A stretch of 7,099 nt of DNA, from assembly GCA_024640485.1 (NCBI GenBank), contig JAHEEY010000243.1, positions 1 through 7,099 on the forward strand, in the 5' to 3' direction. Both the position numbers and the translations under genes were made by a program. The notes beneath the pieces were generated by a model. It worked only from the letters and a program-made list of their open reading frames with translations, searched no databases and had not been told where the DNA came from. Origin of the DNA: Chloroflexota bacterium. Lineage in GTDB: Bacteria > Chloroflexota > Anaerolineae > Promineifilales > Promineifilaceae. This document shows positions 1-5,767 of the stretch, piece by piece; the stretch's first letter is position 1, and the number at the start of each line of letters is the position of its first letter.

Positions 1-37
1 AGCCGGGCAAGAGGCTGCTGCACTTCCCCTTTACACG

Positions 38-75
38 AAAAGCCGCCCTGTGGAAGTTCCCACAGGGCGGCTTTT
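38..75 (-). terminator. Intrinsic terminator closing the transporter operon
   Basis: A perfect 16-bp inverted repeat (arms 38-53 and 60-75) encloses a 6-base loop. The stem is GC-rich (GCCGCCCTGTGG core) and is flanked by A4 on one side and T4 on the other, so it could end transcription on either strand. It lies about 47 bases past the permease stop codon on the minus strand, where a terminator for the leftward operon is expected. The run of U is short (four). It might also serve a convergent gene to the left of the window, which cannot be seen. Confidence 0.85.
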
Positions 76-121
76 GATTCCAATGTCACGCTCCCGAATG
101 GGCGCCGTGATAACTGTTCCC

Positions 122-1417
122 CTAGGCGATACCCGATTGGGCCCGCCCGCGGCGGGTGACCGCGTCTACCAGCACAGCCGCCAGAAGCACCAGACCGGTG
201 ACCACGAACTTGACCCCGGCACTCAAGCCCAAGAGGCCCATGCCGTTCTCGACGGTGGCGATCACCAAGGCGCCTAGGAAAGCGCTGGAGACACGGCCGC
301 TGCCGCCGAACAAGCTAGTGCCGCCGATGACCGCGGCAGCGATGGAGTTTAGCAGCAGGTTGCCGCCGCCGGCGGCGGTGTCAACTGAGCGCAGCCGGGA
401 GGCCAGGACAATCCCGCCCATGCCAGCCATCACGCTGGAGATCATAAAGACCCGGATGCGCACCCAGTCGACCGCGATACCAGCACGGCGGGCTGCTTCA
501 ATATTGCCGCCGACCGCGTACACATATCGGCCGAATCTGACCCGCGTGGCCACAAATCGGAAGCCTACCAGAAGCAGCAGCATCACCACGGCCACCATCG
601 GCAGCCCCCGATCCTGGTTAGCAACCCAGACCACTGCTAGCGCCATAAAAGCGGCGGCGGCGATCTCGGTGATCACGATGGTCATTGGCCGGCCGGAAAC
701 ACCCTTCCGGCGCCGTTGGATCACCCTGCTCATCCGGTAAATTGCGTACACGGCCGAGACACCGATAGCCAGCGCTTGACTGGCCTGGGCGGGGAAGAAG
801 TAATTGGCGATGCCGATGACCACCTTGTCCTGAATGATGACGGTACCGGAGCCGCCGATCAAGATCAGCACCAGACCGTTCCAAACCAACAAACCAGCCA
901 AAGAGACCACGAATGAGGGCAGTTGGAACTTGGTGATAATCATCCCTTGCACCAGGCCGATCAGGGTGACCACGCTAAGAGCGAACAGCACCGCCGAATA
1001 CCAGGCCCATGGCGTGGAGTCAAAGCCAAGCTTCAACAACATAGTGCCTAGTCCGGGGATCGCCGTTGGATCACGCAGCAGCAGGGCCACCAAGACAGCC
1101 GCCACCGCGCTGACGAACCCTACCGACAGGTCGATTTCGCCCAAAAGAAGGACGAATACCACCCCGACCGCGATGGTCATAATCCCGGCCATCTGCAGGA
1201 TCAGACTGACGAAGTTGCGGGCGGTCAAAAAGTTCTCGTTCTGCAGCTGGAAAATAACCACCAGAATGACGAGTCCCAAAATAATCGGCAGCGATCCCAT
1301 GTCGCCGGATCTCATCCGGCGCCAATATGCCTTCAAATAGTCAGACAATGACTGGTTGTTGTCTGCTTCAAAACCCGCTGCTGACGCGGTCTGTTCTGCT
1401 GCTTTGGTTTCACTCAT
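122..1417 (-). CDS. Sugar ABC transporter permease, XylH/RbsC-like
   Basis: This is the inner-membrane channel subunit of a sugar importer, 431 aa, slightly longer than typical XylH (about 390-400 aa). After a polar cytosolic N-terminus (1-40), hydrophobic segments run through nearly the whole protein (roughly 42-58, 70-92, 96-113, 137-158, 168-187, 212-228, 246-289, then 325-420). Family motifs are visible: LTARNF near 64-69, the GEIDLSVG signature at 93-100, and a cytosolic coupling region at 294-313 (RFGRYVYAVGGN followed by EAARRAGI) typical of XylH/RbsC/AraH permeases. The ATG overlaps the TAA of the upstream ATPase by one base (TAATG), indicating translational coupling and use in one complex. 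The stop is TAG at 122-124, followed by the terminator at 38-75. The substrate cannot be read from the permease; the XylF-like binding protein suggests xylose or another aldose. The family assignment is firm, the substrate is not. Confidence 0.95.
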   Translation of the reverse strand: MSETKAAEQTASAAGFEADNNQSLSDYLKAYWRRMRSGDMGSLPIILGLVILVVIFQLQNENFLTARNFVSLILQMAGIMTIAVGVVFVLLLGEIDLSVGFVSAVAAVLVALLLRDPTAIPGLGTMLLKLGFDSTPWAWYSAVLFALSVVTLIGLVQGMIITKFQLPSFVVSLAGLLVWNGLVLILIGGSGTVIIQDKVVIGIANYFFPAQASQALAIGVSAVYAIYRMSRVIQRRRKGVSGRPMTIVITEIAAAAFMALAVVWVANQDRGLPMVAVVMLLLLVGFRFVATRVRFGRYVYAVGGNIEAARRAGIAVDWVRIRVFMISSVMAGMGGIVLASRLRSVDTAAGGGNLLLNSIAAAVIGGTSLFGGSGRVSSAFLGALVIATVENGMGLLGLSAGVKFVVTGLVLLAAVLVDAVTRRGRAQSGIA

Positions 1418-2181
1418 TAGTTCACCATTCCAGGGACTTCTCGTAATGTACCAGCGGTAATCGCATGAACGATCTCTTGCTGGCTTGTGTCCGATGCCAT
1501 CACCTCAATAACGGCTCTTCCCAGTCTCAGCACCGTGATGCGATCGGCTACTTCAAATACATCATGCAGGTTGTGGGAAATGAGGACCACCGCCAACCCC
1601 TTGTCCGCCAGACGCCGGACCAAATCCAGCACCTGCCTAGTCTGAGCCACCCCCAACGCCGCTGTGGGCTCATCCAAAATCACCAATCGGGAATTCCACA
1701 TGACCGCTTTGGCTACCGCGATAGCTTGACGCTGACCGCCGGACAAGCCGGCCACCGCCTGCCGAACCGATCTCAAAGTGGTCACGGAAAGCGACTGCAG
1801 CGTCTCGGTGCAGGCCACCTCCATGCTCTCTTCGTCGAGGCGCATCGGTTTCCTGATTCGCTCCCGACCCAGGAACATGTTAGCTACCACATCAAGATTA
1901 TCAGCCAGGGCCAGATCCTGGTACACCACCTCAATGCCCAAGGATGCGGCATCTTTCGGACTGTGAATCTGTACCCGCGCCCCATCGAAGTAGATCTCAC
2001 CTTCATCAAACGAGTAAATACCAGCTACCCCTTTGATCAAGGTCGATTTGCCGGCACCATTGTCCCCGACCAGAGCCATGACTTCACCAGCCCTGACCCG
2101 GAAATCCACTTCGGAGAGAGCTTGAACAGCACCAAATGCTTTCGATACCCCTTTCAGCTCAAGCAACGATGAGTCTGTCAT
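1417..2181 (-). CDS. Sugar ABC transporter ATP-binding protein, single ABC domain
   Basis: This is the cytosolic ATPase that powers the XylH-like permease. All catalytic motifs are intact: Walker A GDNGAGKST (39-47), Q-loop Gln88 in VVYQD, signature LSGGQ (146-150), Walker B LVILDEP with Asp170 and Glu171, and H-loop His203 in LISHNL. At 254 aa it has one nucleotide-binding domain, unlike classical XylG/RbsA/MglA (about 500 aa, two domains). It resembles the short type known from fructose transporters such as FrcA and would have to dimerise. The ATG is preceded by GGAGGAG (2184-2190), close to the start. Its stop overlaps the permease start (TAATG). It lies 147 bases downstream of the binding-protein gene, across an intergenic stem-loop. 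The ABC domain of the kinase at 5768 is a clear relative (shared SKxFGA, GEV, YQ..ALAD, FLG blocks). Confidence 0.95.
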   Translation of the reverse strand: MTDSSLLELKGVSKAFGAVQALSEVDFRVRAGEVMALVGDNGAGKSTLIKGVAGIYSFDEGEIYFDGARVQIHSPKDAASLGIEVVYQDLALADNLDVVANMFLGRERIRKPMRLDEESMEVACTETLQSLSVTTLRSVRQAVAGLSGGQRQAIAVAKAVMWNSRLVILDEPTAALGVAQTRQVLDLVRRLADKGLAVVLISHNLHDVFEVADRITVLRLGRAVIEVMASDTSQQEIVHAITAGTLREVPGMVN

Positions 2182-2183
2182 GT

Positions 2184-2190
2184 CTCCTCC
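2184..2190 (-). promoter_or_regulatory. Ribosome binding site of the ATPase gene
   Basis: On the minus strand GGAGGAG lies just upstream of the ATG at 2181. The GGAGG core is 4 bases from the start codon, a little closer than usual. It supports separate ribosome entry after the intergenic stem-loop. Confidence 0.7.
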
Positions 2191-2219
2191 AAAATTCTAC
2201 TTTTTCGTCATCACAACAA

Positions 2220-2253
2220 GGAGTGGGGATGCGCCTAAACGCACCCCCACTCC
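2220..2253 (-). promoter_or_regulatory. Intergenic stem-loop between binding-protein and ATPase genes
   Basis: Arms 2220-2233 and 2240-2253 form a 14-bp stem with a 6-base loop. In minus-strand RNA all 14 pairs form, one of them a G-U wobble (2244 with 2229). In plus-strand RNA the same position is an A-C mismatch, so the structure fits the leftward transcript. The bases that follow (TTGTTGTG on the minus strand) are a poor U-tract, so partial termination or protection of the upstream mRNA from 3' decay is more likely than a full stop. Such elements are known between binding-protein genes and permease/ATPase genes, where the binding protein must be made in excess. That role is inferred here. 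Confidence 0.65.
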
Positions 2254-2275
2254 CTATTTTACCTAACCGTGACTC

Positions 2276-2318
2276 TTCGCCAAATTAAACCCGGCATTCA
2301 CCGGCTGAATCTGGCGAA
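2276..2318 (-). repeat. Second, weaker inverted repeat after the binding-protein stop
   Basis: TTCGCCA (2276-2282) and TGGCGAA (2312-2318) are 7-base complementary arms. Between them, two CCGG blocks (2291-2294 and 2301-2304) could pair to form an inner stem, giving a stem, internal loop and stem layout. It lies about 10 bases past the TAA of the binding-protein gene and may add to 3'-end stability of that cistron. There is no U-tract, so it is not a terminator by itself. Confidence 0.4.
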
Positions 2319-2328
2319 CCAGCGCTAA

Positions 2329-4461
2329 TTAGGGGCAGTATTGGGCGTAATCACCAACACAGATTTCGTCCCAGCTGCGGAAACCGTCAGCGATGACAGT
2401 TTCTTCGACGTTGTCCTTGGTGACGGAGACCGGTACCAAGAGGACGGAATCGATAGCATTGGTGCCGTTGTCGACACTGCCGGAGACCAAAGCGCTGGTG
2501 TCAGCGCCGGTCAGCAGAGCAATCGCCAGATCGGCGGCGGCATAAGCCTCAGCTTTGATCGCCTTGTAGACGGTCATGCACTGTTCGCCAGCCAACACGC
2601 GCTGGATACCAGCGGCGGTGGCGTCCTGGCCGGTCACAGGAATCTGGGGCAGGCCCTGGTTCTTCAGAGCGGAGCTTACCGCGCCACCCAAACCATCGTT
2701 CGCGGCCACAGCGGCGTCAATCTCGCCACCAGCGGCGGTCAGCATCTGCTCGAAGATGATCAGTGCTTGCTGGTTGTCCCAGTCTGGCACGGATTGGTCG
2801 TCGACCAAGGTCCAGGCGCCGGAATCGAACAGCGGGGTGATGACCGAGTTGTAGCCATTGGCAAACAGGGTCGCGTTGTTGTCTGTGGGGGAGCCATTCA
2901 GGACGGCAACGTTGGGATTCTCGAGGCCGAGTTCCTCAACGCACTTGACCAGACCTTCACCCTGGAGACGGCCAACCGACTCGTTGTCAAAGCTGACGTA
3001 GAAGTCGGCGCCTTCGCCTTCGATGGTCAGACGGTCGTAATCGATGACAGCAACGCCAGCTTCACGAGCCTGGGCGATGATGGCAGCACCGCTGCCGCTG
3101 TCCAGGTTGACCAGCAGCAGCACTTTGGCGCCGTTGGTGATAGCCTGTTCCGCCTGGGTCTGCTGCATACGCGCATCGCCTTCGGCGTTTACGATAGAGT
3201 ATTCCACGCCAGCGGCCTGGAATGCTTCTTCGAAGAAGCGGCGGTCGTCAGCTTCCCAACGAGCGGATGAAGCGCTGTCGGGCAGCAGGACGGCGATGGA
3301 GCCTTCCATGGCTACCGGCTCAGGGCCGTCACCACAGTAGGCGGCGTAATCGCCGATGCAGATCTCTTCCCAGCTGCGGAAACCATCAGCAATGACAGTC
3401 TCTTCGATGTTGTCTTTGGTAACGGAAACCGGGACCAAGAGAACGGAAGGAATGTCATTGGTGCCGTTGTTGACCGCACCGGTGACCATGGCGCTGGTGT
3501 CGTCGCCATTGAGCAGGGCAATCGCCAAGCCAGCAGCGGCTTCAGCTTCAGCCTTGATCGCTTTGTAAACGGTCATGGACTGTTCGCCGGCCAATACGCG
3601 CTGGATACCAGCGGCGGTGGCGTCCTGGCCAGTCACAGGAATCTGGGCCAGGCCCTGATTCTTCAAAGCGGAGCTTACCGCACCACCCAGGCCGTCATTG
3701 GCGGCCACGGCGGCGTCGATTTCGCCGTTGGCGGCTGTCAGCATCTGCTCGAAGATAATCAGCGCTTGCTGGTTATCCCAATCCGGTACGGATTGATCAT
3801 CGACCAGAGTCCACTCGCCGGAATCGAAGAGCGGGGTGATCACCGAGTTGTAGCCGTTGGCAAACAAGGTGGCGTTGTTGTCTGTGGGGGAACCATTCAG
3901 AACGGCAACGCGGGGGTTGGTCAAACCGGCTTCAGCAACCGCTTTCACCAGACCTTCACCTTGCAGGCGGCCGACGGACTCGTTGTCAAAGCTGACGTAG
4001 AAGTCGGCGCCGGGCCCTTCGATGGTGAGACGATCGTAGTCGATGACGGCTACGCCGGCTTCACGGGCCTGAGCGATAATGGCGGCACCACTGCCGCTGT
4101 CCAGGTTGACCAGCAAGAGCACTTTCGCGCCGTTGGTGATCGCCTGTTCTGCCTGGGTCTGCTGCATACGAGCGTCCCCTTCGGCGTTTACAATGCTGTA
4201 GTTGACGCCGGCGGCATCAAAAGCACCGACGAAGAAGCGACGGTCGTCAGCTTCCCAGCGGGCTGAAGACGCGCTGTCGGGAAGCAATACGGCGATCATG
4301 CCTTCGGCTTCAGGGGCTTCTACTACAGGTTCGGTCGCTGCCGGTTCTACGCTGGTCGTGGTGTCGGTTGCATCAGCAGCCGGCTCATCAGCATCACCAC
4401 CACAAGCGACGAGGGCGAAGACCATCGTCAAAACTATCAAAATCCAAAGTAAGCGTTTCAC
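2329..4461 (-). CDS. Tandem-domain XylF-like sugar-binding lipoprotein
   Basis: This is the extracytoplasmic sugar-capture subunit of the transporter. I chose the GTG at 4461 (710 aa): AGGAGG lies 7 bases upstream, and the protein then begins as a lipoprotein signal peptide (VKRLLWILIVLT..) with lipobox LVAC and lipidated Cys20. The longer reading from ATG 4536 would bury this signal. A flexible acidic Ala/Thr/Glu/Pro linker (21-54) follows. Two periplasmic-binding domains come next, at 56-376 and 389-709, exactly 333 residues apart. By my hand alignment about 28 of 321 positions differ (about 91% identity, no gaps). Each carries XylF/ChvE-family motifs: RWEADDRRFF, DYDRL, YVSFDN, PTDNNA, VTGQDA, MTVYK. 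Known family members have one domain (about 330 aa), so this is a full internal duplication. Both copies keep these motifs, so both probably bind the same type of aldose. Each ends with a paired-Cys segment (ICxGDYAxYC) that could form a disulfide. Confidence 0.93.
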   Translation of the reverse strand: MKRLLWILIVLTMVFALVACGGDADEPAADATDTTTSVEPAATEPVVEAPEAEGMIAVLLPDSASSARWEADDRRFFVGAFDAAGVNYSIVNAEGDARMQQTQAEQAITNGAKVLLLVNLDSGSGAAIIAQAREAGVAVIDYDRLTIEGPGADFYVSFDNESVGRLQGEGLVKAVAEAGLTNPRVAVLNGSPTDNNATLFANGYNSVITPLFDSGEWTLVDDQSVPDWDNQQALIIFEQMLTAANGEIDAAVAANDGLGGAVSSALKNQGLAQIPVTGQDATAAGIQRVLAGEQSMTVYKAIKAEAEAAAGLAIALLNGDDTSAMVTGAVNNGTNDIPSVLLVPVSVTKDNIEETVIADGFRSWEEICIGDYAAYCGDGPEPVAMEGSIAVLLPDSASSARWEADDRRFFEEAFQAAGVEYSIVNAEGDARMQQTQAEQAITNGAKVLLLVNLDSGSGAAIIAQAREAGVAVIDYDRLTIEGEGADFYVSFDNESVGRLQGEGLVKCVEELGLENPNVAVLNGSPTDNNATLFANGYNSVITPLFDSGAWTLVDDQSVPDWDNQQALIIFEQMLTAAGGEIDAAVAANDGLGGAVSSALKNQGLPQIPVTGQDATAAGIQRVLAGEQCMTVYKAIKAEAYAAADLAIALLTGADTSALVSGSVDNGTNAIDSVLLVPVSVTKDNVEETVIADGFRSWDEICVGDYAQYCP
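2335..3297 (-). repeat. Direct repeat copy 2 (C-terminal sugar-binding domain)
   Basis: This encodes residues 389-709 of the binding protein and matches 3334-4296 with a fixed 999-base offset and no indels at protein level. Many differences between the copies are silent third-position changes, for example around 3142-3190 versus 4141-4189. Both copies have therefore been under protein-level selection since the duplication. Copy 2 has two extra Cys (KCV and QCM in place of KAV and QSM). Confidence 0.9.
3334..4296 (-). repeat. Direct repeat copy 1 (N-terminal sugar-binding domain)
   Basis: This encodes residues 56-376 of the binding protein. It is separated from copy 2 by a 12-residue linker (GDGPEPVAMEGS). 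Substitutions between the copies cluster at residues 78-87, 174-184 and 305-340; a stretch of about 60 residues (88-149) is identical in both. Confidence 0.9.
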
Positions 4462-4468
4462 TATCTTT

Positions 4469-4474
4469 CCTCCT
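4469..4474 (-). promoter_or_regulatory. Ribosome binding site that fixes the GTG start at 4461
   Basis: On the minus strand, AGGAGG is followed by 7 bases (AAAGATA) and then GTG. This is ideal Shine-Dalgarno spacing. It decides in favour of the GTG start, which also places the lipoprotein signal peptide at the very N-terminus. Confidence 0.85.
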
Positions 4475-4571
4475 AGGAAATCTTTATGCCACAGTACCCC
4501 TGTCTGACAAGACAAAGTTTTTCTATCGGTTGTCATGCAGGAGGCACCTAGCGCTTGGGCAAACTAGATAA

Positions 4572-4600
4572 TTAATACCAGTTCCCATTGGAACTGTCAC
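4572..4600 (-). promoter_or_regulatory. Candidate promoter of the transporter operon
   Basis: Reading the minus strand, a -35-like GTGACA (4595-4600) and a -10-like TATTAA (4572-4577) are 17 bases apart, the optimal sigma-70-type spacing. Transcription would start near 4565, giving a leader of about 100 bases before the GTG at 4461. The spacer is filled by an 18-bp inverted repeat. Match quality is moderate (5 of 6 for -35, 4 of 6 for -10). Confidence 0.55.
4579..4596. promoter_or_regulatory. Candidate operator: 18-bp inverted repeat in the operon promoter
   Basis: CAGTTCC and GGAACTG are perfect 7-base inverted arms separated by 4 bases (CATT). The element lies between the -35 and -10 boxes of the minus-strand promoter and overlaps the edge of the -35 box, where a bound protein would block RNA polymerase. 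Heptamer inverted repeats are also the form of site used by NarL-type HTH dimers, so the divergent response regulator is one candidate ligand. A LacI-type or other repressor encoded elsewhere is another. Confidence 0.55.
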
Positions 4601-4628
4601 CCCAAAACAGGCCGGCAGCATCCCCAAT

Positions 4629-4660
4629 TTCCCCCTGATCCGATAGGGGATTCCCCCTAA
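4629..4660 (+). repeat. Pair of C-rich direct repeats upstream of the regulator gene
   Basis: TTCCCCCTGA (4629-4638) and TTCCCCCTAA (4651-4660) are spaced 22 bases start to start, about two helical turns, so they face the same side of the DNA. A shorter TCCCC precedes them at 4621 and an inverted AGGGG lies at 4645-4649. They sit about 50-80 bases upstream of the expected start of the regulator mRNA, a plausible place for activator binding. Confidence 0.4.
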
Positions 4661-4692
4661 CCTTTCAGGAAGTAGTCGGGAAACGTCGCTGA

Positions 4693-4701
4693 TGGCATAA
4701 T
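4693..4701 (+). promoter_or_regulatory. Extended -10 promoter of the regulator-kinase operon, leaderless
   Basis: TGGCATAAT is an extended -10 element (TGn plus CATAAT). The hexamer ends 6 bases before the ATG at 4708, so the predicted transcript starts on the A of the start codon. No Shine-Dalgarno sequence precedes the ATG; the nearest AGGA is almost 40 bases away. A good -35 box is absent (TAGTCG at 4673-4678 is a weak match). Leaderless translation is the simplest reading. Confidence 0.5.
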
Positions 4702-4707
4702 AAACAG

Positions 4708-5754
4708 ATGGAAAGATCTAGAGTCCTCCTAGCGGATGATCATGCGGTTGTCCGGGCAGGCATCAGAAAGGCGATTGAAGACCTCCCTGAGATACGCATT
4801 ATCGGAGAAGTCGGCAATGGTCCCGACCTGCGCAGAGCCATCAGCGAGCTGCTGCCCGACTGCCTGCTTATCGACATCACCATGCCCGATTTTGAGCCCA
4901 TCTCAGAGATTCGGGCTATCAGAGACGAATACCCCGCCATAGCGATTCTGGTTGTCAGTGCCTACGATGATGACTTCTATGTCCAGGGATTGCTTGCTGC
5001 CGGCGTCAACGGCTATCACCTGAAAGACCAGCCGCTGTCGGATCTGCGGATGGCGGTGAGCCGGGTGCTGGCTGGGGAGAAGTGGTTGACCGGCTCCCTG
5101 GTTGACAAGCTGCTCCCTAAACCGTCGGGTCACTCAAAACCAAAGCTCTCAGAGCGGCAGCTCGATATCCTCCAACTGCTGGTTGACGGGCTTGACAATC
5201 GGACCATTGCCAGCCGGCTCAAACTCAGCGTCAAGACCATCGAAAACCATCTCACCCGGCTCTACCGGCAGTTGAATGTTCAGAGCCGGTTGGAGGCGGT
5301 GCGCTACTGCCGCGAGCATCCCGACACCCTATCGATGGTTCAGGTGAGCCCAGCCCCGCCGCTGGAACAGCCGTCTCTGCCCGGCGCGGACCAGGTCTCA
5401 ATCCTGCTGGTCGAAGACAACAAGCGATATCGCCAACAGCTCCGCCGGACTATCGGCCACGTGGCCAGTCACATTAAGGTGTATGAGGCCAGCTGTTGTG
5501 ATGAGGCGGTCCGTATCGTCAGAATGGTCAGGCCGACTATCACATTTGTGGATGTCATTCTGGGAGATGAAGACGGCATATTCTGTGTCAAACAAATCAA
5601 GGCTGAACACCCTTCAAACCGGATTATCCTGATCAGCGCCTATCCAGACCGAGAATTTCGCCGACTCGGTCTAGAAGTTGGCGCCATGGCATTCATAGAC
5701 AAGAAAGATCTTGATGCCGCTTCCATTGGGCAGATGATCGGCGACAACAGCTAG
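4708..5754 (+). CDS. Response regulator with REC-HTH(LuxR)-REC architecture
   Basis: This is a cytosolic DNA-binding regulator of the NarL/FixJ family with an extra C-terminal receiver. Receiver 1 (about 3-122) has the acidic pair Asp10/Asp11, phospho-acceptor Asp56 in LLIDITMP, Ser84 and Lys106. The LuxR-type HTH (about 146-203) shows LSERQLDILQLLVDGLDNRT and the recognition region SVKTIENHLTRLYRQL. After a Pro-rich linker (213-226), receiver 2 (about 229-346) also has all key residues: Glu236/Asp237, Asp282 in FVDVILGDEDG, Ser310 and Lys332. Typical NarL proteins have about 210 aa and stop after the HTH. The start is firm, because an in-frame TGA lies 16 bases upstream and no other start intervenes. 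The kinase fusion follows after 13 bases, so they form a likely cognate pair. Its target is probably the divergent transporter operon, which is inference. Receiver 2 may be a phosphate sink or an input from a second kinase. Confidence 0.93.
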   Translation: MERSRVLLADDHAVVRAGIRKAIEDLPEIRIIGEVGNGPDLRRAISELLPDCLLIDITMPDFEPISEIRAIRDEYPAIAILVVSAYDDDFYVQGLLAAGVNGYHLKDQPLSDLRMAVSRVLAGEKWLTGSLVDKLLPKPSGHSKPKLSERQLDILQLLVDGLDNRTIASRLKLSVKTIENHLTRLYRQLNVQSRLEAVRYCREHPDTLSMVQVSPAPPLEQPSLPGADQVSILLVEDNKRYRQQLRRTIGHVASHIKVYEASCCDEAVRIVRMVRPTITFVDVILGDEDGIFCVKQIKAEHPSNRIILISAYPDREFRRLGLEVGAMAFIDKKDLDAASIGQMIGDNS

Positions 5755-5767
5755 TTGGTCCCAACCT

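Larger units (their letters stand above)
4462..4707. other. Divergent intergenic control region
   Basis: There are 246 bases between the GTG of the binding-protein gene and the ATG of the regulator gene. They hold the two opposed candidate promoters, the 18-bp inverted repeat and the C-rich direct repeats described separately. In the transporter leader there is also a small dyad, TGTCT (4501-4505) and AGACA (4510-4514). I see no additional gene, tRNA or recognisable riboswitch here. Confidence 0.7.

Noticed and set aside
1..37. Possible end of a neighbouring gene at the left edge
   Set aside because: Thirty-seven bases before the terminator carry no recognisable coding signal or motif, and any gene call would be a guess.
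156..740. Plus-strand open frame (194 aa) opposite the permease
   Set aside because: Thr/Arg/Pro-rich translation typical of the antisense of a hydrophobic membrane protein. The minus strand has the clear permease motifs.
2341..3270. Long plus-strand open frame (309 aa) opposite the binding-protein gene
   Set aside because: It is antisense to a strongly recognisable XylF-like domain, a similar open frame (3766-4266) occurs opposite the other copy of the repeat, and the translation shows no known motif. It is a by-product of codon bias.
2335..4296. The tandem domain repeat as an assembly artefact
   Set aside because: The copies differ at about 28 residues and many silent sites, and the reading frame stays open across a distinct 12-residue linker, which a duplicated-assembly error would not produce. 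Long reads would still settle it.
4462..4536. N-terminal extension of the binding protein from ATG 4536
   Set aside because: The added 25 residues would precede the signal peptide and have no ribosome site, whereas GTG 4461 has AGGAGG at 7 bases and gives a standard lipoprotein signal.
5754..5765. GTTGGTCCCAAC palindrome between the regulator and kinase genes
   Set aside because: The 5-base arms have only a 2-base gap, too tight for a hairpin, and there is no T-run. It is probably chance in a 13-base spacer.
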